Source of the DNA: Pampus argenteus
Taxonomy: Eukaryota > Chordata > Actinopteri > Scombriformes > Stromateidae
DNA length: 64,000 nt
Direction: 5' to 3'
NCBI GenBank assembly: GCA_036937835.1
Contig: CM072879.1
Span: 16,857,001-16,921,000 of the forward strand
The notes under the pieces: model-generated
Database searches by the model: none
Seen by the model: the letters and a program-made list of their open reading frames with translations, nothing else
What the model was told of the DNA's origin: nothing
Shown: positions 26,841-38,619 of the stretch, piece after piece
How positions within the stretch are numbered: the first letter of the stretch is position 1
How the letters are laid out: each line of letters begins with the position of its first letter
Translations under genes and position numbers: made by a program

Positions 26841-26866
26841 GTGTGTGTGTGCGCGTGTGTGTGTGT
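26799..26866. repeat. Long interrupted (TG)n tract next to cdk5r1 exon 1
   Basis: About 68 bp of TG with three CG interruptions. It ends about 15 bp before the presumed first exon of cdk5r1. TG/CA tracts can form Z-DNA, so it may influence the promoter; that is inference. Confidence 0.95.
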
Positions 26867-26879
26867 TTTGTAGCAGCTG

Positions 26880-27324
26880 AGCCCCTGTTAGGAGGAGTCT
26901 GTGTGGTTTGGAGGCGGTGCGTGGAGCCGCTCTGTGCGCTCACTGGCTGCGCAGCCTCCAGTGTCTGAGAGCCCGATCAGAGGTCGGACTACCGGGACCG
27001 ATGAGCGGTCAGTCAGTGTGCAGAGTCCCAGCAGCAGCACCACACAAGCGGACCCGTAAAAGAAAAAACCAAAGAAGACTTTTACGCACGGATCTGTGTC
27101 GGTGAAGTGATGGAGTGCATTGAAAGGACTCTGTGAAAGTTCACATTTCGATCTCAAACATGGAGACGCAGTTGAAAAGACAATTCCTCACGTCGTTGTC
27201 AAACATCAGTCTCGTCTGGGTTTGAGGTGCAGCGGAGGATGACACCTGCACACCTTCCTGGCGAGGACTGACGCGTCGATCCACACTGGGCATCTCTGAA
27301 GAGTCGCTCAAAGCTTCTGCAAGA
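26880..27324 (+). other. Probable cdk5r1 5' untranslated exon and core promoter region
   Basis: CpG-containing, GC-richer sequence starts after the TG tract and runs to a consensus donor GTGAGT at 27325. A matching acceptor (pyrimidine-rich stretch ending TTGCAG at 27756) lies 192 bp upstream of the cdk5r1 start codon. Spliced together these would give a 5' UTR with an intron of about 430 bp. No TATA box is evident. The transcription start site is not determined, and an alternative donor exists at 27411 (GTGAGG). Confidence 0.5.
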
Positions 27325-27756
27325 GTGAGTTTGAGCCTCAGATTCTGCATCCTGATTGCGCTTCTTTATATCTTTGCACCTTATCGGACTGCGACACCTC
27401 GGACACAGCGGTGAGGAGGACAGTGATGCACATCATTGTTAACATTTTAAACTAACAGTTTATTTAATATGTAAACTATACTACACATGTATTCACCATC
27501 TTGACTCATGCATTTGGTCCCTTTTTAATAGTTTAACATCCAGAATAGAAACTGGTAGATTCAATCAGGCAGTTAATGGATTGATCCATTATGCTGTATA
27601 TTCTGTATTAGTTTGTTCCAGCTCTTTAATTAAACTACATGATGTTTCCATGTTATGAAATATTAAAAAACCTCACGGTGCACTTTAAATGTGGTTAAAT
27701 GTCATTAGGCGTCTATTTATTTAAATTGTCTCCTGCTTTGTGTTCTGATGTTGCAG
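27325..27756 (+). other. Probable cdk5r1 5' UTR intron
   Basis: Bounded by GTGAGT at 27325 and TTGCAG ending at 27756. AT-rich and non-coding. Confidence 0.45.
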
Positions 27757-27948
27757 GTAATGTCTCTGCCACCACAGACGTTCAGCTCACCGTTATATGT
27801 CTGCACTGCTCATCTCTTCATGCTGTTTCCCTGTTGAGAGCTCACATCTTCTGGATATTTAAGAAGTAAAAGAGCAGAGGGCTTAAAAAAAACCTCCACT
27901 GACTACAACACCAGGAAGGCTTTTTAATCTCTGGAGCACTGACTCACC

Positions 27949-28941
27949 ATGGGTACTGTACTATCGCTGTCACCCGGCTCTCGCAAGTCAAGCTACTATG
28001 ATAACCGGCCGGGCTCGCTCAGCCACTACCCGAGCCTCAGCAGCCGTTCTCTCAACAGCCAGAAAGACCGCGGGCTAAAGAGGGGCCAGTCTATCTTCCT
28101 CCCGGCACTCACATGGAAGCGACTTGTGGCCTCCACCAAGAAAAAGGGCAACTCTAAGAAAGGCTCCGGCGGTCCGGTGGCCCTCGGTGACCCACTCAAT
28201 AACAACAACAACATCAACATCTACCAAAAGGACCCCGTATTGCACCTCAACCGCGAGAATGTGAAGAAGTCCCTGTCGTGTGCCAACCTGTCCAGCTACG
28301 AGGGCCCGGCTGGATTGGGTCTGGGGCTCGGCTACGGCCTGGGAATGGGCCAGGGTCACGGATACGGCTACAGTAAGTCCCAGCAGCTTTCCTCTGTGAA
28401 GAAAGTTCCCCAGGGGGCAGTGACCGCATCCCCCAAGCGTGTCATCGTCCAGGCGTCCACCAGCGAGCTCCTCCGTTGTTTGGGGGAGTTCCTGTGTTGC
28501 CGCTGCTACCGCCTGAAGCATCTGTCTCCGGCCGACCCGGTGCTCTGGTTGCGAGCTGTGGACCGCTCGCTGCTGCTGCAGGGCTGGCAGGACCAGGCCT
28601 TTGTCACGCCGGCCAACGTGGTCTTCGTCTACATGCTGTGCCGAGACGTTGTGGACGGAGACCTGGTGGCTTCGGAGCACGAGCTGCAGGCCATCCTGCT
28701 TACCTGTCTCTACCTGTCCTACTCCTACATGGGCAACGAGATCTCCTACCCGCTCAAACCCTTCCTGGTTGAAGCAGGTAAAGAGGCCTTCTGGGACCGT
28801 TGCCTCGCCATCATTGACGCCACCAGCTCCAAGATGCTGCGTATCAACGCAGACCCGCACTTTTTCACACAAGTATTTGCTGAACTCAAGAGCGAAGGTG
28901 GCTGTGGGCCTCAGGACTATAGTCGGGTGCTGGATCGGTGA
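27949..28941 (+). CDS. cdk5r1: CDK5 regulatory subunit 1 (p35), CDK5 activator
   Basis: Intronless 330-codon frame for the activator of cyclin-dependent kinase 5, used in neurons for migration and synaptic function. The start MGTVLSLSP is the conserved N-terminus with myristoylated Gly2, and CACCATGG is a strong start context. A basic cluster follows (KKKGNSKKGSGG, 64-75). Next come KKSLSCANL (106-114) and a Gly/Leu/Tyr-rich insert (about 119-141) where mammals are Pro-rich. SPKRVIVQASTSELLRCLGE (161-180) opens the cyclin-fold CDK5-binding region, with SLLLQGWQDQ, LYLSYSYMGNEISYPLKPF and INADPHFFTQVF recognisable to the C-terminus LDR. The human calpain site (Phe98/Ala99 after LST) corresponds to SSYEG here, so Phe is replaced by Tyr. 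Family assignment is certain; which teleost duplicate (a or b) is not resolved. The CDS is GC-rich relative to its surroundings. Confidence 0.97.
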   Translation: MGTVLSLSPGSRKSSYYDNRPGSLSHYPSLSSRSLNSQKDRGLKRGQSIFLPALTWKRLVASTKKKGNSKKGSGGPVALGDPLNNNNNINIYQKDPVLHLNRENVKKSLSCANLSSYEGPAGLGLGLGYGLGMGQGHGYGYSKSQQLSSVKKVPQGAVTASPKRVIVQASTSELLRCLGEFLCCRCYRLKHLSPADPVLWLRAVDRSLLLQGWQDQAFVTPANVVFVYMLCRDVVDGDLVASEHELQAILLTCLYLSYSYMGNEISYPLKPFLVEAGKEAFWDRCLAIIDATSSKMLRINADPHFFTQVFAELKSEGGCGPQDYSRVLDR

Positions 28942-31197
28942 GAGGAGGTTTGAACCCAGCTTCTTGTTGACCGCATGCCTTTTTGTACGCTCATACACAC
29001 AGACATCATACTGATTCCCCTTCACTTCGTCTGCTGCCCTGCAGAGGCGATGACGGCCTATCGTGACGGTTATTTAATCATTCCATCTGTGTTTGTTGCC
29101 ATCGTCCCGTCCGCCCACAGATAGAAAGTAGGAATTAAAACATTTCCCCCCCTCTAATTGGCTAACAGAGGAAACTTTGTTTTGTTTTTCTGGCTGAGTT
29201 TATTTGCACAGAGAAACCATTTGTTCCACCTGTCCCATCTGACCTCTCACCCCATGTGTCCCAGTCATCCCAGCTGCTCCTCTGGATCTGCACAGCCAGG
29301 CGTCCCAGCATCCTCACCCACCTACTGTATCTGAATGTGATCAATCAACGCTCTCAAACCACCATATAGGATATTTCACTACTCATATTCTAAACATCCG
29401 AGTGGATTGAAATGACATTTTTTTTATCTGTGACCGAAGAATAAAATTTGGCACAGACAATATAATCCAGCTAAATGATATTTTCCAACACAACGAGACG
29501 TCCTGACATCCGTCCGCTGGTGCCAGCAGTGAAATGTGACTCATGGATGGAGCAGCTGAGGAGTCCTCGTCTGGTCCTGCTGTGTAAACATTAAAGCGAA
29601 ACGAACACGCAGTGTTTCACGGAGCCTTTCTAAGGATCATCTGGTCTGAGGGGACAGTTGCCAGTTTTTTATCTTTACTGGACTCTTCTGTGTTAGCATC
29701 TCATCTAAGGAGGGTTTCCTGGTGGAAGCTGAACACAGCGTGATATAGTGTGTGTGTGCGCATGTGTGTGTTTATGTGTGTAGGCATTGTGCTATGGACA
29801 GCAGCCAGGGTCATCAGCTGTTTACTCCGTCCTTTGTTCCCTGCGTCTTGTTGACAGGGCACCCACGGCCGTGGTATTAATGAGATTAGTAGATTACTGC
29901 AGCCCCTCCCCTCTCTCAACCTCTGCCCCTTCTTGTCCACTCTGCAAACCCTGTGCAGAGATCGGCGGCTAATCCAGGCCAGGCTGGACCAGTCTGGACT
30001 ATTAAAACACACCCACACACACACATATGAATTCCTCGTCGTATGCGCTTTCTTCTCCTCGGTGCATGAATAAAACCAGTGTGTGACACACGTGTGCAGC
30101 TCAGGGTCAGTGAGCTCTCCAAAACATATCCAGGCAGGAATGACTGTTGTTGTTGCCTCTGATCAGTCACCTGCACATGAAGAGGGACCAGCGACGGGGT
30201 CACTTGAACTAACCATGGCTTTAATCTGCCATTTACACACAGGTTTTAAAGTGTGTTCGTGCACGTACAGATTTTCACCCAAAAGCTTTTTTAGCGTCCT
30301 TCTTTAAGAGGTCACAGATCACTGCAGTTTGCAAAGAAGTAAGGTAGTTTTTAATGTTGCTAAGTCTATCTGCAGTCTATGCATCAGAGTAAAAAAGACA
30401 ATAGTTATGGTTATGTTTCCTCGGTGATGCAGCATGCATCCTCAGCAGCATGTGCTAAAGCCTTAATCGTATTGTTGTCAGGCGTCTGGAGGTTTGTGGT
30501 GCTCCACATTCCTCCTCCATGTGCTCCTGCTCTTTGCTGCGCCGCTATATACTCACCCACAAATTCATGATAAATAAGCTATATGACCTGACCTTTACAC
30601 ACATGTGCATACACGCTCCGTGGGTAATCCAGTCCTAATCCTCCCACCCAATCAAATATGTGAGTAAATGGTTCAGAATCCGATAAAATTTGGTGTCACA
30701 CTTTCTGACAGCTCTGGCCCTCGGCTCAGCCTTCAAATCCTGTTCAGACAAAACCGGAGGTCTCAGAGACCCACAGCTCAGCCCTGCTGCCTACTCCAGC
30801 TCACACGGGCTTATTGGAGTCAAGCCTGTCTTCCTGCTCGCCTGAGGGACCTCACATGACCTCACACCAGTCAACCAGAGAGGAGCGGCGGCACTGATTC
30901 ACGCTCGAGTGCTGCGGCACCGCTGTCTCTCGTTCTGGAGCTTTAACTGGCAGCCATTTTGGTGTTGGTCCTTGCGGACACTGCCGCTCTCTCCAGCCTG
31001 GCCTCGGCTTTGACAAGGACACTTGTGTGTTTGTGTGTGTGTTGACTCGACCTCTCCCTCCCTCCCTCCCTCCAACCCTGTTTCCACACACACTCAGCTG
31101 TTGTTCGCTGCCTGTTTCATTAGATTTGACACCCCACACCCGCCAGCCATTGTCAGGACGAGGAAGAGCAGAATGGAAACGTTTGTTGGCATTGGGT

Positions 31198-31219
31198 TTG
31201 TGTGTGTGTGTGTGTGTGT
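31198..31219. repeat. (TG)n microsatellite
   Basis: Short TG dinucleotide run inside the presumed cdk5r1 3' UTR. Confidence 0.8.
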
Positions 31220-31887
31220 CTTGGAATCAATGTGGGTCAAAGTTAAGGGCAACATCTGCTTCCACCGACCGTCTCCTGTAGACCTGGATGTTAATTAAAT
31301 CAGAGGATACAGCACAGCGCCTTCGAATGATGATGCTGATATTTACGTGTGGCCCGCTGCAGGTTTCCTTCAGCCGTACGCTGAGAGAAACGACATTCGG
31401 CTCATTCTTCACACTCATCGATGGCTCAGACACAGAGGAACCATGTTCATTTAAGTCTAATTGAACTTTAACGCAATTTGGTCCTGACAAAAAAAAAAGG
31501 CAACTGTCCCCTCTTTCAGTACCTTTCGTCCAATCAGTCGCCAAGCTGGATCACGTAACTGCTCCTCCAATCGTCTCACAGGGCGGAGCGGTCTCCAAAT
31601 CAATTAACTCGCATCTTAACTGAAGCTCTAATTCTCTTCATCCAATCAAACGCCTCGGTATAACTCCAGAGCACGGCGAAGAGACACACGATGCCTGCGA
31701 CATCTCTGTGGATAATTTATGACTCTTGTTACGTAGATCAAGAGTGAAACGTGACATTTAGTACGAACTGGACCTTTTTTCTGTGGATGGGACTTTGGCA
31801 ACTCTGCTTTACAGAGTATTTCAGCAGGGCCTTGAACTGGCTCTGTTTTGGACACTTTCTGTTGTGTGAACAATGTGATAAAAATAT

Positions 31888-32189
31888 TTAAAGAATAAGT
31901 CTGGTGTTATTTTATTGTTTTTCTTACTGTCATTAAATCCCACGACGAGACCTGCAGTTTCCTTAAACAGCTGGGAGAAACAGGAGGTAATAGTGTATTT
32001 GTGTGGGAACTACTTTCAGCTGCGGATTAATACACGTTTGGTGCTCTAGTGAGTATTCCTGGCTGATGTGTTTATTTTTTTGTGCATTCAAAGCTATTTT
32101 TGAATAGTTTGAAGTGTAGATTTTGGTCTTTTCATGGGATTTGTTGACAATAAGTAAAAATCTATAATATTGCCACATTCATCCTTTAA
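31888..32189 (+). mobile_element. MITE with ~65-bp imperfect terminal inverted repeats
   Basis: The left arm starts TTAAAGAATAAGTCTGG and runs to AAATCCCACGACGAGACC. The right arm read on the minus strand starts TTAAAGGATGAATGTGG and runs to AAATCCCATGAAAAGACC. The two arms match over about 65 bp with small gaps. The element is about 300 bp with no coding capacity. Both ends begin TTAA, which may be a target-site duplication or part of the terminus. It lies inside the presumed cdk5r1 3' UTR. Confidence 0.75.
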
Positions 32190-33306
32190 GTCGCCACAGC
32201 TCTGTGAGTTGTGTTATTTCAGTGTGCTGCTGCTGTAGGTTGGTGTGGCACATCATAGACCGGCGAGTTTGATGTAAATATATATCGGTGTGCTACAAAA
32301 GAAGTTGTCAAAAATTAAAAAAAAAAAAAGAACAAAAAGAAACTGTCTTGCTGTGTAGTAGCATGCATGCAACCAGGTAGTTTAGACATTGGTTTTTTTT
32401 CACTTATGCTTTTTGTTTTTTTTATATGTGATGAAAGATGATTTCTTTGGTAAACTGGATCTTTTTTTGGACTGTTTCTTTACAGGAAACATGATGTCAA
32501 CAGTGTTAAAGTGTTTCACTGCAGACGTAACTATCATCATCATCATTATTATGGTTCATATTTAGAAATAATAGAGACAAAAAAAAACAACACATTTTTT
32601 ATCAACGCTCATTTTCTCACGTCCTGAAATAGCAAAAACGTGTGAATTCATGTGACAGAATAACTTAACTTCCTTTTTGACTTCACCGCTAAGTTAGATG
32701 TGTAATGTTAAGAAAGTGTCATTTACAGCAACAAGAAGAGCCTGTTAAATCTCATCTGGACCAGAATACACGTTAACAAAACCATCAAGTTATCAGTAGC
32801 TTTTTTTTTCTCAGCAGTGCAGCAGATAGTGACACAAAGGTGGCCGTTGTGCACGCTGGCGTTTGTCTCAGGCAGCTCTCGCTCAGCCTGCGTCTTCGCT
32901 GATTGTTGCTTTAATGCAGAAAATGAAAAGTAAAAAGACTTCTAAATTTCACAACTTCACATTCATCATCACACGCCGCCTGTGCTGTGTCAACGCTGGG
33001 CAGAAATGAATATATAACTGTCTATTGTCCCCCCTCCTCCTCCTCCTCTTCCTTTTCGTCCTCCGTCCGGGTTCCCCTGAGTTTCCATGGTTACTTTCCT
33101 CAGCCATCATTGTAACGAAGCATCACATCACCTTGTATGCCTTTTTGTAAAGCCACTACAAGTGTGTGTGTCGCTCTGAAAGTCAAAATACTATTTGGTG
33201 GGAAAAACTTGAAGAAAAACAAATGTGACTGTTTCATTTTTACATTTTTGTTTATTTGTTTGTTTTTTTCTCATGATGACAACAATGTTTACTCTGTTGG
33301 TTATTT

Positions 33307-33312
33307 AATAAA
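33307..33312 (+). terminator. Candidate cdk5r1 polyadenylation signal
   Basis: AATAAA with a GT-rich downstream element (TGGTGTTGATG) about 20 bp later, the usual arrangement of a functional signal. Confidence 0.55.
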
Positions 33313-33709
33313 GTATCGAGGTGAAAAACAACGCTGGTGTTGATGCATAAACGTCCCAGACAGCTTTTCACATCTGCCACACTCACACACTTAACTACAA
33401 CTGCCTTTGTTCTCACCACAGTACACATGATAAACACTCTGCCTGCCATGCAGCTAACTTAAAGCTGGCAGTAAATTCATGCGGGACATAAAAAAAGCTT
33501 AATGCACCGCCACACAATGGCTCGGCGGCGCAGATGGCCTTTTGGCTTCCTGTCAGGAGGGACTGCGCTCCATCTGAGCATGTCTCTGCAGTCAATCACC
33601 ACCCTCTGCTCCAACCACAGGTGGAAACGCTGCTGTGATGCTGCCTCTGCAAGCTAACAGCAACAACCTCCTCCCGCTAGGATATGACATTTCATTTCCA
33701 TTTCCAGGC

Positions 33710-33835
33710 TTTGCGCTAAGCTGCTGCTAGCTTCATATTTCCTGAATAGACATAATTGCATCAATCTTGGCATTAAAACTCTCTGCAAGAAGGCAAATAA
33801 ACAACATTTCCCCAAATGTTTGATTGTGCTGCTCA
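33710..33835 (-). mobile_element. Degenerate MITE fragment in reverse orientation
   Basis: Read on the minus strand it contains ATTTGGGGAAATGTTG, GCCTTCTTGCAGAGAGTT and GATTGATGCAATTATGTC, then GGAAATATGAAGCTAGCAGC. This order matches the arm of the element at 12921..13323 (TTTGGGAAC, GCTGAGAGTTAGATGAGA, GATCAATACCA) and the internal region of the copy at 3437..3660. It is a truncated, diverged member of one family. Confidence 0.5.
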
Positions 33836-34426
33836 GTTTATATTGATTTCAGTGTTTCGGGGAAATATTGTGTGCATGAATAGGATGATATAGCACTGGT
33901 TTGTAAAATACCACATAAACCTCGAGTTTTTCCATTTTCAACAAATACATTTAGCTTTCATCACACAACAGATGTCTGCCATAAAGCTAAGACTCAAAAA
34001 TGACTTTTCAGTGAAAGCAGCTTACTTGGCGAGGCGCGGTGCTTCTGTCTGCTCTCTATCTGATGGCATTGGAAAATGATTATTTAAATGCCATTTGTAA
34101 TCTGTTCACAATGCCTGAGTGAGAGGGCAGTGTGTGTGTGGGGGGGAACAAAAACAAACCATATGGCGCTGGTCAGAAATGGGGTCAGTGTCCGAGTCTG
34201 GGGACACCTCAGAGGGCAGAGAGGAGGCGCTCTGGTAGAAAATAAGAAAGAGGACAGATGAGATGAGGTGACGAGGCTTCGCTGCAGATGGTTGCCACAT
34301 CCTCACTGAAACCCTTTCCAGCTTTCTCATGTCCTCCGAGGACACAAATCACCCAGCGCTCTGCCTCCCACTGTCACACATTTATATGTGTCTGTGTGTC
34401 CCCAGCTGCTGCTTTTATCAGAAACC

Positions 34427-34686
34427 ACACATCCATCCATCCAACCATCCACACATCCATCCATCCATCCACCCATCCACACATCCACCCATCCACCCAT
34501 CCACACATCCATCCATCCAACCATCCATCCATCCATCCATCCATCCACCCATCCATCCATCCACACATCCATCCACACATCCATCCATCCATCCATCCAT
34601 CCATCCATCCACACATCCATCCATCCATCCATCCATCCCTCCATCCATCCATCTATCCATCTATCCATCTATCTATCTATCTATCT
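34427..34686. repeat. Compound (ATCC)n / (ATCT)n tetranucleotide tract
   Basis: About 260 bp of ATCC units interrupted by ACAC and ACCC variants, ending in ATCT units. Four-base units keep several frames open on both strands, producing spurious Ile-His-Pro-Ser and Met-Asp-Gly-Trp proteins. It is likely highly polymorphic. Confidence 0.97.
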
Positions 34687-35639
34687 AAAGATGATAGATG
34701 CACTGTGATCTATAAATGCATATTTGAAATGTAAATTTAATTACTTAATCTGTGAGTCTGGAGCACTTCCAGCCATCAAAGCTGACAATAAAGGATCTCA
34801 CCAAACTGTAATGGGAGAAAAAAAAAAGAGAGATCCTGTGCTGCAGCTGAGCTTTAAAGGGAATATTATAATTTGATATCAGGGTCAGTTTCCACTGTGA
34901 GATTCTTCACAGATCACGGTACAGTTTTGAGCCGGCTGTCACATCCTGACTGAGTGAACAGATGGTTAACTTAGCCATGGACCCAGGACGAAGGACGAAG
35001 GACGCCGCCGCCGCCGCCAGCACAGGGGACTCCAGAGGATCCTGCAGAGATTCATCAGAAAACCTTCATAAAGTGCTTAAAACACTAAAAAAACGCTGTT
35101 ATCCAACTAGTGGTGGAACCATTGTGTATAATGAGTACTGTTTGTTTTTTATACTTTAAGTACCTTTAGTACTTGTTTTTGGTTTGAATTGTGTGATACT
35201 TTTACTTTAAGTAACTGAATGAATGAAATGAAATGAACTGATTACATGATTTACTTACATCAATGAAAAACTCAAGTTTGACTGATTTTGTTTCTCAAGT
35301 ATTTCCTGATTAGTAAGCATTCAGGCCGACGGCGTGTTGATTCAGAGCGAGCCAAGCAAAAACCAACCACCACCCCCCTCCCACCACCCTCCCACCCCCT
35401 CATACTGTAATCTCCCGCATGTGACCTCCCCTTCGGGCCGATGACGAAGAGATGCTGGAAAAACCTGCAGCGCTCGACCAAACCGGGGGCCGGTATGTCC
35501 TGAGAGGATTTGGAGAGAAAAACACAGCAGCTCTGGGACACATATTATATTCCCACCAGTAAATCCTCTCCAACTCATTACCAAAAATCCTTCGCTGCAG
35601 GGCTGCTAATCTCTAAAGAGACACAGACCAGGTGCCAGT

Positions 35640-35715
35640 CTTTCTGTAATGGAATTGCATGGTGCTTTAAGTGATTGCATCAACAATTGCCAGTCCTGAT
35701 AAATTAGATTAGAAC
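35640..35715. promoter_or_regulatory. Candidate conserved non-coding element
   Basis: GTAATGGAATTGCATGG, GTGATTGCATCAACAATTG and GATAAATTAGATTAG lie within about 75 bp. ATTGCAT strings resemble octamer or C/EBP half-sites and ACAATTG resembles a SOX site. The composition looks like a vertebrate conserved element rather than a repeat. Purely inference. Confidence 0.25.
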
Positions 35716-36136
35716 TAGAAGAATCCTGTTTGTACAGCACGACAGGAAAGAAACCAAAGAAACTTCATCGTGATCTAAAACGGACGGATGAGAATGATGT
35801 GGAAGAAGAGCCTGGCAGCATGTTGGATGTGATGTGAGGAAACAACTGGAGGAATAATTGTTGCGCTGCCATCAAACGTCTCACAGTTTGACAAAAAAAA
35901 AACAAAAAACGTGACGAGTAAATCTGTAAAAAAAAAGATCCAGTTTGAGTGAATCCATCATTTGAGCTGATGATTAAGTGTTCATCTGTTTAGGAAATGT
36001 GTGTATGAATCAAACAAACACATACACATAATAATCTTAACAACCAGTGATGAAGAGGATATGCTTGATGATGCATATTCAAAGGCTTTCACACTTAATT
36101 TATAAATCACGGCTTTTACATCAATGATTAAAGGAT

Positions 36137-36141
36137 TACAC

Positions 36142-36172
<31 letters not shown>
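36137..36172. repeat. (CA)n microsatellite
   Basis: CA run with one CG interruption. Confidence 0.9.
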
Positions 36173-38619
36173 AAAAAAGCATCTACAACAATCTGTTTCT
36201 TGCTGAATATGACGCACCAACATACAGGATCAGTGAACGATGACGTCTGATTGGTGGAGCTGTAACCGGGAGAAGAGCTGTGGTGTCCCTTTTTTTATCA
36301 TCCAGCAGCTGATGGTCTCTGCAGAGGAGTGAAAACAGATTAACTCACAGAAACTGGACGACGTCATTTGGCGCAAAAAACACAGAGGCTCCACAGATAT
36401 CAGTCCAAGGCGGCGGATGAGACGTTTGTGGCCTTTTTTAAATGAACAAATCTCGAGTTTAGTTAGTCGCTGTAGTAAGCTGCTCTCAGGAAAGACGCAA
36501 ACCTCTCTGAACCAAATTAGATTCACAATCAACGTTGTTTTTGCTCCTAAATCTAGATAACGAAGTAGGCCACGAGAGCAAAGGGATCAAATGTTTGTTT
36601 ACTTGCTACTTTACTCTGACTAATGAGATCTCGAAATAACTAAGGACACCAAAAGTGCTTGAAAATGAATGTGTTGCTGCACAGCTGCTGACTTAGGTCA
36701 CCTAGTTAATACCACCTGAAGGCAGAGAGCATTGTGGGTAATGCCGGGCACTGTTTATAAACATAAAAAGTTTTTATAATGGAAACAACAAAGTCACACG
36801 TTACACGCTCTGATCATTCATATTAAAGCTGCTTATGAATAATAATAATAGTGCTTATATTGGATATTGAACAGCTCCTGTCTCTTTAAGACCCGCCTCC
36901 TGATGAGCTCTCTGCTCTGATTGGTTCTTTTTGGTTCTGAAGGCTGCAGAAACAAACTTTAGTAGGATTTCACTTCTTTTTCTTGGTTCTTTAACCAAAA
37001 AAAATGGAAACTTCTCAGATACGTCGGCGCATGTTGCAGCCTGCTATCATCTAACTGCACTCAGACACAAAGCTGGCATTTTCAGATTTTATTCACACTG
37101 GAGATCATTTTCTAAATGTTACTTGGGTGTGAAAAATGCTGGCTTAGCTTGAAGACAAAAAAAAAAAAAAAGTAAAAGAGATTTAGCCGAGTTCAGATCA
37201 AAAGTAGAGGGTTTCGCTGTCCGAGTCCGAGTCATTTTATCCTCCTCGGGGTCGTTCAAACATCAATGCCACCTGTCGTTAAGGTCACACGTGAGTCTTA
37301 AGGTCACGTTGAGGTCACGCGAGAGTCGTCAGACCTCAAGGTGGGAGTTGGTGTCAAAAGTGCCAAAAGGCTCATTCTGTAGCACGACTGCTTCAAAGTA
37401 AAAAACGAGACGCTGTGTTCAAAAGTGAATGAACAGAAACAAGGACGTTCTGTGGTAAAAACATGAAAATACAAGTAACACAAAGACATAATGAGACAGA
37501 TACATAAATCAGGTGTGTATTTACAGATCTGTGTTCTTACACCGAGAAGCACATTTGCTTTTGCAGTTATTTTAAGTTGAAGTGTGATCGAGGAGCTGCG
37601 ATGAATCTTCAAACGTGTCAAATTGACTCTCGCATGTGTGAATGCATAATTTAGGTTTCCAGCCTCGGAGTTAAAGAAGAGTTTGCAGAACATGGTGTTA
37701 TAAATTATACAGCCACAATATGCAAATATATACCAACACATACAAACATCTACATGCACGCGTTTAATGCAGATTAATGTGGAGCTGGATGACACAGCAG
37801 GAAGTACGTCACAGAGCGGTTAAAGTCACAGAGACGGGATGAAAACCGTCAGCGGGCGACAATAAACCGTTAACTGAGATATGAAGAGTTTCACTCCGAA
37901 CTGAAACACTCAGCATCTGATGAAATATGACATTTAACTATATTTAAAGGTTCACCATTTAAATAATGACATGACATCTATCATCTGTAATTTAGGTGGG
38001 TTAATGCAATCAACAGTTTGCTCCATTTAAAATCAACCTTTGGCAATGAAACATTGAATTGAGTGATTCAGGGAGAGTATGTGGCAACACGTTTACACAG
38101 GTTATTAAAAAATAAAACGTAGTTGAAAAACAAGGTTTCTGGCTTCATAAATCTAATCTAATCTCTTCATAATCTTCGACATTCTGGTAAACTGAAAGTA
38201 AACGTCTCCACGTTATCTGAGAGTTTCCTTACTCGGAAATCCTGCAGCATATTTGTTTACTTGTTTATCAAACCAGCTGATCTGATCCAGACACCGAAGG
38301 GACGAGAAAGGAAACGTCTCCTGCATCAATGCTCGATTACAGCTGTTCAGTTTGGATTGAGCGTCTTTAAGTGTCTCATTTCCTGCACATATTCAAACAG
38401 GAACAGGAAAAACAATCACAACAACAACAACACATCATATGAGGTGCAGGTTTTCAGTGTATTTCTCAGGTATGGGCATATTTTTATTCATATTTTCATG
38501 TCTTCAAAATCACAAAACACATCTGAGAATAATGTTTTAATCGCTGAATATTGTTGAAGTGAAGCTGTTTATTCATGTAACAAATCAGTAGGAGGAAACT
38601 AACACACACAGTTGATTGA

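Larger units (their letters stand above)
28942..33330 (+). other. Probable cdk5r1 3' UTR
   Basis: No new coding exon follows the stop. A canonical AATAAA at 33307..33312, with a TGGTGTTGATG GT-rich element just after it, is the best poly(A) site, giving a 3' UTR of about 4.4 kb. Mammalian CDK5R1 also has a long 3' UTR with post-transcriptional control sites. An earlier AATAAA near 29441 could give a short form. The segment contains a MITE at 31888..32189 and TG runs near 29745 and 31198. The exact end is inference. Confidence 0.5.
33331..38619. other. Intergenic region between convergent cdk5r1 and myo1d
   Basis: No exon is supported. It holds a MITE remnant (33710..33835), an ATCC tract (34427..34686), a CCG run near 34995..35010, a motif-rich block near 35640..35715, a CA run at 36137..36172 and A-rich homopolymers near 37158. 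Open frames here lack recognisable domains. Confidence 0.6.

Noticed and set aside
28075..29025. 316-codon open frame antisense to cdk5r1
   Set aside because: It is a shadow of the GC-rich cdk5r1 CDS. The composition follows from p35 codon usage and no protein family is recognisable.
33710..33835. AT-rich block first taken for a conserved enhancer
   Set aside because: Read on the minus strand it matches the MITE family seen at 12921..13323, so repeat origin is the better explanation.
34288..34734. Overlapping repeat proteins (IHPS and MDGW types)
   Set aside because: They are translations of the ATCC tetranucleotide tract in several frames.
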